Below the pieces are notes generated by a model. It saw only the letters and a list, made by a program, of their open reading frames with translations. It had not been told where the DNA came from and did no database searches. From Pseudomonas sp. BCA17 (GTDB lineage: Bacteria > Pseudomonadota > Gammaproteobacteria > Pseudomonadales > Pseudomonadaceae): DNA of 64,000 bases. The stretch is taken from assembly GCF_004519405.1 (NCBI RefSeq), contig NZ_SGWI01000001.1, positions 868,001-932,000 on the forward strand, read 5' to 3'. Positions 14,886-24,347 of this stretch are shown here, in pieces (position 1 is the stretch's first letter; the number at the start of each line of letters is the position of its first letter). Position numbers and translations under genes: made by a program.

Positions 14886-17111
14886 CTAAGGTAACGGTTC
14901 GCGCCAGAAACGGCGTTGACTGCGCGCAACAACCGGTGGCTTGAAGGCGCCCAACTGCAGACGCACCGCGCCCTGCTCGGCGCTGTCGTATACCCGACTG
15001 CCCAGGGCCTGATAACGTTCCATCACCGAGGCATGAGGGTGGCCGAATGCATTGCCTCGCCCTCTGGAGATCAGCACCGACTTGGGCACCAACCGTTGTA
15101 CGAAGGGCCAGGATGAAGAACTGCGGCTGCCATGATGGGGGGCTTGCAGCCAATCGGTCGGCTTCGCCAGCGGCGTGTCGAGAAAAGCCCGTTCCGCCGC
15201 ACGGTCAATATCGCCAGTTAGCAGCAGGCGCTCGCCATTGGCCTGTACCTGTAACACGCAAGACTTGGGATTACCGTCGACAGCGCCAGGCCATTGCCAT
15301 AATGCGAACGACACGCCGTCCCACGTCCATGCCTCGCCACTGATACAGGGCTGAGTACCGAGAAACGCCGGCAGACCTTCGGTCTCGCCGCCCACTACCC
15401 GGCCGATGGGCAGCCCCTCGGCAATCGCAGCCGCACCGCCGGCATGGTCGGCGTCGGCATGGCTGAGCAACATCATGTCCAACCGCTCGACCCCAAGTTT
15501 TTTCAACGATGGCAATACCACCCGCGCGCCTAAATCAACCGCGCCGGATCGAGGGCCGGCATCGTAGAGCAAGGTGTGATGACGGGTGCGCAGAACCAGT
15601 GCCTGCCCCTGGCCGACATCCAGTTGCACCACTTCCACTCGCCCATGGGGCACCAGCTCCCTAGGGGGAAATACCGCCAACAGGAGCATTGGCCACCCCA
15701 GCAGCCGGAACGGCACCCCCTTGGGCAGCAGCAGTATCACCGCGCCCACGAGGCTCACCAGCCAGTACCCCAACGGCACTTCGGCCGGTATCCAGGCGGG
15801 CCGTTGTGCGGCCAACAGGGCCAAACCCGTGAACAGCCCATCCAGCGCCCCGCCGGCCAGCCACAGCACACCCTCCCCCACAAAGGGCACCCACAGGAAC
15901 GCAGTCCCCAGCAACGCCAGGGGCAACACCACCAGACTGATCCACGGCACGGCAAATAGATTGGCCAGCGGTGCACTGAGGCTGATGGGCAGGCCGAGTA
16001 CCAACAAAATCGGAAACAACCCGATTGCAATCAGCCATTGGGGTCGGGTCCATGCCTGCCAGGGGCTCCAAGGACCCAAACGTGCGCCGAAGGCCAACAC
16101 CAGCACGGCAACCGCAGCAAACGACAACCAGAACCCCGGTTGCAGACTGGCCAGGGGTTCAAACACCAGTACACCATTAAACGCCAGCAACAAAGGCCAC
16201 CAACCACCCAGGTGCCGGAACCGCAGACGCCACAGCAGCACCAAGGCGACCATCAGGCAGGCCCGCTGCACCGGTACGCCAAACCCTGCGAGCAGGCCGT
16301 AACCCAACGCGCCGGCAAACGCCAAACCGCAGGCCCACGGTAGCCAGGGCAACACGCGGGGCCAACCACCGTAGCGCGCCAACCCCGCCACCAGGCCGTA
16401 AATCAAGCCCGCCAGCAAACCAATATGCTGGCCGGAAATCACCAGCAGGTGCACGGTCCCGGTGTCCTGCAACACCCGCCAATCCTGCGCGGTCAGTCCG
16501 GAACCGTCCCCCAGCACCAACGCCACCACGGCGGCTTGGCGATTGTGCATGCCCACGCTCATCAGGCGTTGACGCAGGCTATCGCGCCAGGCATCGCGAG
16601 CCGGTGCCAGACGCTCACCGTCCTTGACCGACGCCGTGGCGCCAATGCGCTGGGCCAGCAACCACGCCTCGTAGTCAAAACCGTGAAAGTTGAGCAGGCC
16701 GGACGGTCGTTTGAGTGTCACCGCCAGGCGCCAGCGCTCGCCACTGCGTACCGGTGGGCCGCCGTGCCAAGACACGCGGATGCGCTTGGGCAACCGCGTA
16801 TTGCGCGACCGGCTGTCGGTCAGTTCGAAGCGCACGCCGGTGCCCGTCTGCTGCGGCAACCCGCTGACACGCCCCTCGACCCAGCGGGTCTGCCCATCCA
16901 GCGCCGGCACCAATCGATCATTCAACGCCCACTGCGCGCTGATGCAGGCCCAGCTCAGGCCCAGCAGAAAAAAAGCCAGCGGGTAGCTCCGCCACGGCAA
17001 CAACATCAAGGCCAGCACCAGCATCGCCAACAAAGCGCCAGCCGGTGGCAGCGCCGGCAACCAGCGCAACGTCAGCAAGCCGAGTGCGAGCGCGAACATC
17101 CCCGTTCTCAT
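14886..17111 (-). CDS. comEC: DNA internalisation competence protein ComEC/Rec2
   Basis: 741 residues. Order: N-terminal membrane segments and a soluble OB-like region (DUF4131), a central competence membrane domain (GTVHLLVISGQHIGLLAGL is the family signature) with many spans, and a C-terminal metallo-beta-lactamase-like domain starting near VEVVQLDVGQGQALVL, with the metal motif SHADADHAGG and APHHGSRSS. It forms the channel that carries single-stranded DNA across the inner membrane; the C-terminal domain may degrade the other strand. AAGGA lies upstream of ATG 17111. Divergent from the DUF2062 gene, convergent with nothing, and 79 nt from the exbB-type start. Confidence 0.95.
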   Translation of the reverse strand: MRTGMFALALGLLTLRWLPALPPAGALLAMLVLALMLLPWRSYPLAFFLLGLSWACISAQWALNDRLVPALDGQTRWVEGRVSGLPQQTGTGVRFELTDSRSRNTRLPKRIRVSWHGGPPVRSGERWRLAVTLKRPSGLLNFHGFDYEAWLLAQRIGATASVKDGERLAPARDAWRDSLRQRLMSVGMHNRQAAVVALVLGDGSGLTAQDWRVLQDTGTVHLLVISGQHIGLLAGLIYGLVAGLARYGGWPRVLPWLPWACGLAFAGALGYGLLAGFGVPVQRACLMVALVLLWRLRFRHLGGWWPLLLAFNGVLVFEPLASLQPGFWLSFAAVAVLVLAFGARLGPWSPWQAWTRPQWLIAIGLFPILLVLGLPISLSAPLANLFAVPWISLVVLPLALLGTAFLWVPFVGEGVLWLAGGALDGLFTGLALLAAQRPAWIPAEVPLGYWLVSLVGAVILLLPKGVPFRLLGWPMLLLAVFPPRELVPHGRVEVVQLDVGQGQALVLRTRHHTLLYDAGPRSGAVDLGARVVLPSLKKLGVERLDMMLLSHADADHAGGAAAIAEGLPIGRVVGGETEGLPAFLGTQPCISGEAWTWDGVSFALWQWPGAVDGNPKSCVLQVQANGERLLLTGDIDRAAERAFLDTPLAKPTDWLQAPHHGSRSSSSWPFVQRLVPKSVLISRGRGNAFGHPHASVMERYQALGSRVYDSAEQGAVRLQLGAFKPPVVARSQRRFWREPLP

Positions 17112-17246
17112 GGATCATCCTTTCGAAGTGATCCACTCAGTCTTAGCTGGGCGCCCGGCGCGGCCTATGATGTTTTGTCACAAAGTCTGAATTTTCTGTT
17201 TATAGAATACGCGCATACTTGCCCCTCGAACTGACCTGGACCCCTT

Positions 17247-17762
17247 ATGCCCCGGCGCTTATTCAAACGGTACATGCCCGATCCCAGCAGTATCAGGGAA
17301 CACAAGTCCTTACGATTTCTCGGCACGTTGCTGCATGACCCCAACCTCTGGCACCTGAACCGGCACTCCGTGGCGCGCGCCATGGCGGTTGGGCTGTTTG
17401 CCGCGTTTATTCCGATTCCCTTTCAGATGTTATTGGCGGCGGTCCTGTCCATCAGCGTGCGCGCCAATATGCCCATCGCTGTCAGCCTGGTGTGGCTGAC
17501 CAACCCGATCACCATGCCGTTTGTGTTTGTCGGCACCTATCTGACAGGCGCCTGGCTGATGAATGTGCCGCCACGCAGCCTGCCCGACAACCTGACGTGG
17601 GAATGGATCAGCGGCCAACTGAGCACGCTATGGCAGCCATTCCTGTTGGGCTCGGTGGTCTGTGGTTTGCTGCTGGCGGCGCTGGCCTACTGCCTGACCA
17701 TGCTGTACTGGCGCTGGTGGGTTGCCCACCAATGGAAAAAGCGCAAACAGCGGCGCACCTGA
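17247..17762 (+). CDS. DUF2062 membrane protein
   Basis: 171 residues. The N-terminus MPRRLFKRYMPDPSSIREHK and the core LWHLNRHSVARAMAVGLFAA, WLTNPITMPFVF are the DUF2062 signature. There are about three to four membrane segments, and the end is very basic (WKKRKQRRT). Function unknown; in some genomes the domain is fused to glycosyltransferases, which hints at an envelope role. Divergent from comEC with 135 nt between, so the promoters of both lie there. Its 3' end nearly meets the histidine kinase gene. Confidence 0.9.
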   Translation: MPRRLFKRYMPDPSSIREHKSLRFLGTLLHDPNLWHLNRHSVARAMAVGLFAAFIPIPFQMLLAAVLSISVRANMPIAVSLVWLTNPITMPFVFVGTYLTGAWLMNVPPRSLPDNLTWEWISGQLSTLWQPFLLGSVVCGLLLAALAYCLTMLYWRWWVAHQWKKRKQRRT

Positions 17763-17765
17763 GGG

Positions 17766-19124
17766 TTAGCGAGCCACGAGTCGCAGATGCACGCGCAGGC
17801 CCTGCCCGGTATTTTCCGCCCACAAGCGCCCACCCTGGCGCTGCACGGCGTTGCGGGCAATGCTCAAGCCAAGGCCGAAACCACCGTCCCCGGGGCGTGA
17901 ACCCTCCAGGCGGGTAAAGGGCGCGAAGATGCGTTCAAGGTCTTGTTCATCAATCCCGCCACCCTGATCTTCCAGCCACAGGTGCCAGTGGTCGCCTTCG
18001 CGACAGCCGTCCAGTTGCACCACCCCGTGAGCGGGCGAATGCCGGATCGCGTTGCGCAGGATATTTTCCAACGCCTGGGCCAATGCATTCAGGTTGCCCC
18101 GCACCCAACAGTCGACCGCCAGGCGGCACGGCAAACGCGACGCAGGCCAATCGCTTTCATAGCAGGCATTTTCCCGGAGCATGTCCCACAACGCCTGGAT
18201 CTGGATGTCTTCATTGGGCAAGGGCGTGCGCTCACTGTCCAGCCAAGCCAATTGCAGGCTGTCTTCCACCAGATGCTGCATGCCGTCGATTTCACGGCTC
18301 AACCGCTCGCGCAGTTGCGCCAGGTCTTGTTCACTGTCACAGGCCACGCGCAGGCGGCTCAGGGGTGTGCGCAACTCATGGGACATATCCCGCAGCAACT
18401 GTTGCTGTAATACCACGGTGCCCTGCAAACGCTCGGACATATGGTCAAAGGCCCGGCTCAACTCGCCCAGTTCATCCTGGCGCCGGGTGGCCTCGCGAGG
18501 CATGCGCGCATTCAACTGGTCGGCGCGCCAGGCGTTGGCCTGCTCACGCAATTGATTGAGGGGCATGATCAACAACCGATAGAGGCCAACGCACAGCAGC
18601 AGGGTAAACAAGCCGGGAATCACGCCATTGGTCACCACGCGCCAGAACAGCTGATAACGCCCGGGCATGAATCGTTGCGGCAGCTCGATCACCAATGCCC
18701 CCGCGCCAGGGTTCACAGGAAACGCAACCTTCAGCCACGGCAGCCCTTTGACATGACGACTGACCGGCCATTCCAGGCCGCGCAGGAACGTCAGGCGCTG
18801 GCTCTCCTTGTCGCTCAACGGTGTACTGCTGAGGGATTGCAGATCCTTGCCGATCACCCCGATCCAGGTCGACTCGCGGGTGGTCATCAGTTGCAGCCAC
18901 GCATCGACACCCGCACGTCCCTGCGTATTCCAGGCCAATTCGGCGCCCGCCGCATAGCCCCGCAGGATCTCGCGGGACTCTTCAGACACGTAGGCGCTTT
19001 GCTCCTCCATATACCGGCCCCAGGACCAACTGAGCCAGATCATCAGCAAACAGAAGGCGATCAACAGGCTGGCGAGCTTCCAGAACAGCGAGTGCTTGCC
19101 GGGCAAGCGCTCAAAGCCCCTCAT
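17766..19124 (-). CDS. Two-component sensor histidine kinase
   Basis: 452 residues from ATG 19124 (MRGFERLPGKHS); the gene overlaps the regulator's end by 14 nt. Layout: membrane helix near residues 13-33, a periplasmic domain of about 140 residues, a second helix (VIPGLFTLLLCVGLYRLLI), a HAMP domain, the H-box with MSHELRTPLSRLR, then ATPase N, G1 and G2 boxes (NALAQALENILRNAIRHSP, DQGGGID, GGFGLGLSIARN). Phosphorylates the adjacent OmpR-type regulator. In P. aeruginosa the two-component pair next to gacS is PirRS, tied to enterobactin uptake; orthology here is only suggested by position, so no symbol is given. No receptor gene is adjacent. Confidence 0.9.
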   Translation of the reverse strand: MRGFERLPGKHSLFWKLASLLIAFCLLMIWLSWSWGRYMEEQSAYVSEESREILRGYAAGAELAWNTQGRAGVDAWLQLMTTRESTWIGVIGKDLQSLSSTPLSDKESQRLTFLRGLEWPVSRHVKGLPWLKVAFPVNPGAGALVIELPQRFMPGRYQLFWRVVTNGVIPGLFTLLLCVGLYRLLIMPLNQLREQANAWRADQLNARMPREATRRQDELGELSRAFDHMSERLQGTVVLQQQLLRDMSHELRTPLSRLRVACDSEQDLAQLRERLSREIDGMQHLVEDSLQLAWLDSERTPLPNEDIQIQALWDMLRENACYESDWPASRLPCRLAVDCWVRGNLNALAQALENILRNAIRHSPAHGVVQLDGCREGDHWHLWLEDQGGGIDEQDLERIFAPFTRLEGSRPGDGGFGLGLSIARNAVQRQGGRLWAENTGQGLRVHLRLVAR

Positions 19125-19839
19125 CGGCACCGCTCAATACGTAGCCCTTGCCCCATACGGTACGCACTTCGCGCTCGCCGTAGCCGATGACCTTGAGCTT
19201 GCGACGAATCTGGCTGACGTGCATATCCAGGCTGCGATCATGGGGCGCATAACCGCGCTGCAACACATGCTGATAAAGGAACGCCTTGCTGAGCACCTCT
19301 TCGGCATTCCGGTGCAAGGTTTCCAACAGGCGATACTCACTGCGCGTCAGCCCGGCCCAGCGCGCCTTGTAAAAGACGTCACACACTTCATCCTCAAAGC
19401 GCAGGGTATGTGCTTCTTCGCGCGCGGTTATCAGGGCCGCCTGCGGACGACGGTCCAGGGCGACCCGTCGCAGGATCGCCTCGATGCGCACGCGCAACTC
19501 GATCATGCTGAACGGCTTGGGCAGATAGTCGTCCGCCCCCAGGCGAAAGCCGCTGATGCGATCCGCCTCGGCGCCCAGGGCCGACATCAGGATCACGGGC
19601 ACCGCATGGCTCTGGCGTAAATGCGTGAGGATCGATAACCCATCCAGCCCGGGCAGCAGGATGTCCATCAACACCACGTCGAACGCCTGGTCACGGGCCA
19701 TCTGCAACCCTTGCCGGCCGTTCTGGCACCATGTGACTTCGAAGCCACAGCGGCCCAAATGCTCATGCACATAGGCGCCCAATACAGGGTCATCTTCGAT
19801 GGTCAGGATACAGGGTGGGCCAACTGCTGCGGGATTCAT
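19111..19839 (-). CDS. OmpR-family response regulator
   Basis: 242 residues from ATG 19839; a longer TTG start at 19851 is possible but no clear ribosome site separates them. The receiver domain has the acidic pair IEDDP, the phospho-acceptor Asp in VVLMDILLPGLDG, the Thr/Ser switch in VILMSA and Lys in DDYLPKPF. The winged-helix DNA-binding domain ends with RSLDMHVSQIRRKLK and VWGKGYVLS. Acts with the downstream kinase. Divergent from gacS (205 nt between the starts). Confidence 0.92.
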   Translation of the reverse strand: MNPAAVGPPCILTIEDDPVLGAYVHEHLGRCGFEVTWCQNGRQGLQMARDQAFDVVLMDILLPGLDGLSILTHLRQSHAVPVILMSALGAEADRISGFRLGADDYLPKPFSMIELRVRIEAILRRVALDRRPQAALITAREEAHTLRFEDEVCDVFYKARWAGLTRSEYRLLETLHRNAEEVLSKAFLYQHVLQRGYAPHDRSLDMHVSQIRRKLKVIGYGEREVRTVWGKGYVLSGADEGL

Positions 19840-20044
19840 TAGCGTCTGCAATTCATTCTCAATAACTGATTATTCAAGATTAAACTGTTACAGGCAATCG
19901 CCAGATGGCAGCAAATGGCCCGAAGATTGCCGCATGTCATTAATTTACGAGAATCCACGCTGCGCAAATGGCTACACTGCGCAGGTGGCACGGGCCGGAT
20001 GCCTGTGTGAATGATTGATATCAATGTGGTGGCAGGAGAGTGGC

Positions 20045-22798
20045 GTGCTTAGAAGAATGGGGATAAAAGGCCGCGTACTGTTGCTGACCTTATTACCGAC
20101 CAGCCTGATGGCGTTGTTATTGGGCGGTTATTTCACTTGGATGCAACTGTCGGAATTGCAGAGCCAGTTGCTGCAACGCGGCGAGATGATCGCCGAGCAA
20201 TTGGCCCCACTGGTGGCTCCGCCCCTGAGCAGCAAAAACACGGATCTGCTGGAACGCATCGCCACCCAATCCCTGGAACAACCGGACGTGCGCACCGTAT
20301 CGTTCCTCGCACCCGACCGCTCGCCCCTGGCCCACGCCGGCCCGACCATGCTCAACCAGCCGCCCACCGGTAACAGCTCACAATTGCTGCAGCGCACCGG
20401 CAACGACGCCACACGCTATCTGCTGCCGGTATTCGGCCACCATCGCAACCTCGCCGGCGAACTGATCCCCGATGAGTCCGACCGCCTGTTGGGCTGGGTC
20501 GAAGTGGAACTGTCCCACAACGGCATGTTGCTGCGCGGCTATCGCAGTCTGTTCGCCAGCCTGCTGTTGATTGCCATTGGCCTGATCTGCACCGCCGCTC
20601 TGGCACTGCGCATCAGCCGCACGATCAACTCACCCATCGGCCAGATCAAACAGGCTGTGGCCCAACTCAAGGACGGCAATCTGGAAACACGCTTGCCACC
20701 CTTGGGCAGCCAGGAATTGGACCAACTGGCCTCGGGCATCAACCGTATGGCCGAAACCCTGCAAAATGCCCAGGAAGAATTGCAACACAGCATCGATCAG
20801 GCCACCGAAGACGTACGGCAGAACCTGGAAACCATCGAGATCCAGAACATCGAACTGGACCTGGCGCGCAAGGAAGCCTTGGAGGCCAGCCGAATCAAGT
20901 CGGAGTTCCTGGCCAATATGAGTCATGAAATCCGCACCCCGCTCAATGGCATCCTAGGTTTCACCCACCTGTTGCAGAAAAGCGAGATGTCGCCACGCCA
21001 GTTGGATTACCTGGGCACCATCGAAAAATCCGCCGACAACCTGTTGGGCATCATCAACGAGATCCTCGACTTCTCAAAAATCGAGGCCGGCAAACTGGTG
21101 CTCGACAGCGTGCCCTTCAACCTGCGCGACTTGCTGCAAGACACCCTGACCATCCTCGCGCCTGCCGCCCATGCCAAGCAGTTGGAACTGGTCAGCCTGG
21201 TGTACCGCGACACGCCACTGGCGTTGGTCGGCGACCCGCTGCGCCTCAAGCAGATCCTGACCAACCTGATCAGCAACGCGATCAAGTTCACCCGCGAAGG
21301 CACCATCGTGGCCCGTGCGATGATCGAGGACGAACAGGAAGACAGCGTACAACTGCGCATCAGCGTGCAGGACACTGGCATCGGCCTGTCCAACCAAGAT
21401 GTACGCGCACTGTTTCAGGCCTTCAGCCAGGCCGACAACTCCCTGTCGCGCCAACCGGGCGGCACCGGCTTGGGGCTGGTGATTTCCAAGCGCCTGATCG
21501 AACAGATGGGTGGTGAAATCGGCGTTGACAGCACACCGGGTGAAGGTTCGGAATTCTGGATCAGCCTTAACCTGCCCAAGACCCGCGACGACGTTGAAGA
21601 CCTGCCCGCCCCGCCGCTGCTCGGTCGCCGCGTGGCCGTGCTGGAAAACCACGAACTGGCGCGCCAGGCCCTGCAACATCAGTTGGAAGACTGCGGCCTT
21701 GAAGTCACGCCGTTCAACTCCCTGGAAAACCTGACCAACGGCATCACCAGCGCGCATCAGACCGAGCAGGCCATTGACCTGGCGGTACTCGGCGTCACCG
21801 CCAACGACATTCCTCCCGAACGCCTCAACCAGCATCTATGGGACCTCGAACACCTGGGCTGCAAAGTGCTGGTGCTGTGCCCTACCACCGAACAGATGCT
21901 GTTCAACCAGGCGGTGCCCAACCCCAACAGCCAATTGCAGGCCAAGCCCGCCTGTACGCGCAAGTTGCGCCGAGCGTTGGCCGACCTGATCAGCCCGCGG
22001 CCTTCGCGCAGTGAACCGGGTGAGCCGCTGTCCAGTCGTGCACCGCGTGTACTGTGCGTGGATGACAACCCGGCGAACCTGTTGCTGGTGCAAACCCTGC
22101 TCGAAGACATGGGCGCCAAGGTCCAGGCGGTGGAAAGCGGGTATGCCGCCGTCAATGCGGTGAAACAGGAGACCTTCGACCTGGTACTGATGGACGTGCA
22201 AATGCCCGGTATGGACGGCCGCCAGAGCACCGAGGCGATTCGCCAATGGGAAAGCGAACGCCACGGTACGCCGTTGCCGATAGTCGCCCTCACGGCCCAC
22301 GCCATGGCCAATGAAAAACGTGCACTGCTGCAAAGTGGCATGGACGACTACCTGACCAAACCCATCAGCGAACGGCAACTGGCCCAGGTGGTGTTGAAGT
22401 GGACCGGCCTGGCCCTGCGCAATCAAGGGCCGGAGCGCACCCCCGAGAATTTGGCTCCAGGCGTGCGACTGCAGGTACTGGACCACGAGGAGGGTTTACG
22501 CCTGGCCGCCAACAAGGCCGACCTGGCCGCCGATATGCTCGCCATGCTGCTGGCGTCTCTGGAGGCCGACCGCCAGGCCATCACCGCGGCCCGCGATGCC
22601 AATGACAACAACGCCCTGATCGAACGCGTTCACCGCCTGCACGGCGCCACGCGCTACTGCGGTGTGCCGCAACTGCGCGCCGCCTGTCAGCGCGCCGAAA
22701 CGTTGCTCAAGCAGGACGACGCCAAAGCCATGGCCGCGCTCGACGAGCTGGACATGGCGATTGCGCGCCTGGCCAGTGAAGCACGGGTCAGCGCCTGA
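20045..22798 (+). CDS. gacS: Hybrid sensor histidine kinase GacS
   Basis: Global regulator of secondary metabolism, exoproducts and biofilm; it signals through GacA to Rsm small RNAs. The start is GTG 20045: AGGAG sits 6 nt before it, and this start gives 917 residues with phosphorelay positions His294 (NMSHEIRTPLNGILG), Asp717 (LMDVQMPGMDG) and His863 (RVHRLHGATR), the numbering known for Pseudomonas GacS. The longer frame from ATG 20015 adds 10 residues and would shift all three. Domains: membrane helix about 10-30, periplasmic part, second helix about 165-190, HAMP, HisKA, HATPase, a degenerate receiver (about 520-640), true receiver (about 665-785) and HPt (about 820-917). ldhA follows after 47 nt. 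Confidence 0.97.
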   Translation: MLRRMGIKGRVLLLTLLPTSLMALLLGGYFTWMQLSELQSQLLQRGEMIAEQLAPLVAPPLSSKNTDLLERIATQSLEQPDVRTVSFLAPDRSPLAHAGPTMLNQPPTGNSSQLLQRTGNDATRYLLPVFGHHRNLAGELIPDESDRLLGWVEVELSHNGMLLRGYRSLFASLLLIAIGLICTAALALRISRTINSPIGQIKQAVAQLKDGNLETRLPPLGSQELDQLASGINRMAETLQNAQEELQHSIDQATEDVRQNLETIEIQNIELDLARKEALEASRIKSEFLANMSHEIRTPLNGILGFTHLLQKSEMSPRQLDYLGTIEKSADNLLGIINEILDFSKIEAGKLVLDSVPFNLRDLLQDTLTILAPAAHAKQLELVSLVYRDTPLALVGDPLRLKQILTNLISNAIKFTREGTIVARAMIEDEQEDSVQLRISVQDTGIGLSNQDVRALFQAFSQADNSLSRQPGGTGLGLVISKRLIEQMGGEIGVDSTPGEGSEFWISLNLPKTRDDVEDLPAPPLLGRRVAVLENHELARQALQHQLEDCGLEVTPFNSLENLTNGITSAHQTEQAIDLAVLGVTANDIPPERLNQHLWDLEHLGCKVLVLCPTTEQMLFNQAVPNPNSQLQAKPACTRKLRRALADLISPRPSRSEPGEPLSSRAPRVLCVDDNPANLLLVQTLLEDMGAKVQAVESGYAAVNAVKQETFDLVLMDVQMPGMDGRQSTEAIRQWESERHGTPLPIVALTAHAMANEKRALLQSGMDDYLTKPISERQLAQVVLKWTGLALRNQGPERTPENLAPGVRLQVLDHEEGLRLAANKADLAADMLAMLLASLEADRQAITAARDANDNNALIERVHRLHGATRYCGVPQLRAACQRAETLLKQDDAKAMAALDELDMAIARLASEARVSA

Positions 22799-22845
22799 CC
22801 CCTGCAGGCGCTTACCCAATTCGCAATGACAGGGAGTTTTATTTG

Positions 22846-23835
22846 ATGCGCGTCATTCTTTTCAGCAGCCAGCATTACGACCGCGACAGCTTTCTTGGCG
22901 AGCCGCTGCCCGCCGGCGTGGAACTGCACTTCCAGCCCGCGCGGCTCAACCTCGACACCGTGGCCCTGGCCGACCATCACGAGGTGGTGTGTGCCTTCAT
23001 CAACGATGACCTCAGCGCCCCGGTGCTGGAGCACCTGGCCAAAGGCGGCACGCGCCTGATTGCCTTGCGTTCGGCCGGCTATAACCATGTCGACCTTGCC
23101 GCCGCCAGGCGCCTGGGGCTGGCCGTCGTACGCGTCCCGGCGTATTCGCCCCACGCGGTGGCCGAGCACGCCGTGGCGTTGATCCTGGCCCTCAACCGTC
23201 GCTTGCACCGCGCTTATAACCGCACCCGCGACGGCGATTTCAGCCTGCACGGGCTGACCGGCTTCGACCTCGTCGGCAAGACGGTCGGCGTGGTCGGCAC
23301 TGGGCAGATCGGCGCAACATTCGCCAGGATCATGGCCGGTTTCGGTTGCCGACTGGTGGCCTACGACCCCTTCCCCAATCCTCAGGTGCAGGCCCTCGGC
23401 GCCCGCTACGTAAGCTTGCCCGAGCTGCTGGCCGAGGCGCAGATCATCAGCCTGCACTGCCCGCTCACCCAGGACAGCAAACACCTGATCAACGCGCGTT
23501 CCCTGGCACATATGCAACCGGGCGCGATGCTGATCAATACCGGGCGCGGCGGTTTGGTCGACACACCGGCACTGATCGACGCGCTCAAGGAGGGTCAACT
23601 CGGTTATTTGGGGCTGGATGTGTATGAGGAAGAAGCCCAGCTGTTTTTCGAAGACCGGTCCGACTTACCCTTGCAAGACGATGTGCTTGCGCGCCTGCTG
23701 ACCTTTCCCAACGTGATCATCACCGCCCACCAGGCATTCCTGACTCGCGAGGCGCTGGCAGCGATTGCTGGCACCACGCTGGCTAACATTGCGGCATGGG
23801 CCAACGGCCTGCCGCAGAACCTCGTCGAGGGCTGA
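22846..23835 (+). CDS. ldhA: D-lactate dehydrogenase (fermentative, NAD-dependent)
   Basis: 329 residues from ATG 22846, with GGGAG 9 nt upstream (a TTG just before it is in frame but not needed). A D-2-hydroxyacid dehydrogenase: the NAD fold is GTGQIGATFARIMAGFGC, the catalytic Arg is in INTGRGGLVDTPAL, the Glu is near DVYEEEAQLFF, and the His is in ITAHQAFLTREAL. Interconverts pyruvate and D-lactate in the cytoplasm. The long C-terminal insert FFEDRSDLPLQDD is typical of LdhA. It follows gacS closely on the same strand, the usual Pseudomonas arrangement. Confidence 0.93.
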   Translation: MRVILFSSQHYDRDSFLGEPLPAGVELHFQPARLNLDTVALADHHEVVCAFINDDLSAPVLEHLAKGGTRLIALRSAGYNHVDLAAARRLGLAVVRVPAYSPHAVAEHAVALILALNRRLHRAYNRTRDGDFSLHGLTGFDLVGKTVGVVGTGQIGATFARIMAGFGCRLVAYDPFPNPQVQALGARYVSLPELLAEAQIISLHCPLTQDSKHLINARSLAHMQPGAMLINTGRGGLVDTPALIDALKEGQLGYLGLDVYEEEAQLFFEDRSDLPLQDDVLARLLTFPNVIITAHQAFLTREALAAIAGTTLANIAAWANGLPQNLVEG

Positions 23836-23906
23836 TCAGCGGTCACATACCAGGCTCATGATAGGCCGGCACCCGTGATAGGATGCCGCGCCTATTTGGA
23901 GGATCC

Positions 23907-24347
23907 ATGGCCGAACACGATTTCCGCTTCAGCTTGCTGAGCCCGCAACACACCCTGATTGAATGCCGTGCCCTGGTGCCTGGCCGTTATCAGATCACCG
24001 GCAACGGTGGTTCGATCAAGCATGGCGACGTACTGATCGTCACCCTGCGTGGCAGTAAAACCCTGTCGATGCGCCTGACCGTCGAAGGTGACGCGCGCTA
24101 TTCCATCCGCCCGGCGGGCCAATGGGTCGCCATGGCCCAGGGGCCGAAATTCGGCGAACTGGAAATTCACACCTGGAAGGTCAACTGCGACAGCTGCGAA
24201 AGCGTGCTGGAGTTTGAATTCGCAGTGGAAACCAAGCTGACCAAAGAGCCACTGCAGCCGGCCGCCAACGCGCGTATCAAGGAATTGGGCTGGGCCAGTG
24301 AAGGCGACAAGCACCGCTGCCCGAAATGCCAGAAGGCCGCACAATGA
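23907..24347 (+). CDS. Conserved hypothetical protein with zinc-ribbon cysteines
   Basis: 146 residues from ATG 23907 with GGAGG 6 nt upstream. The N-terminal two thirds looks beta-rich. Two cysteine pairs, CDSC (about residue 97) and CPKC near the C-terminus (HRCPKCQKAAQ), are spaced as for a zinc ribbon. No family name recognised. It is the third gene of the gacS-ldhA cluster and overlaps the next gene by 4 nt (ATGA), so it is co-translated with the META-domain lipoprotein. Confidence 0.75.
   Translation: MAEHDFRFSLLSPQHTLIECRALVPGRYQITGNGGSIKHGDVLIVTLRGSKTLSMRLTVEGDARYSIRPAGQWVAMAQGPKFGELEIHTWKVNCDSCESVLEFEFAVETKLTKEPLQPAANARIKELGWASEGDKHRCPKCQKAAQ

Noticed and set aside
19840..19880. A Fur-box-like AT-rich stretch before the response regulator
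   Set aside because: Only part of GATAATGATAATCATTATC can be matched and the spacing is poor, so iron control is not supported from sequence.
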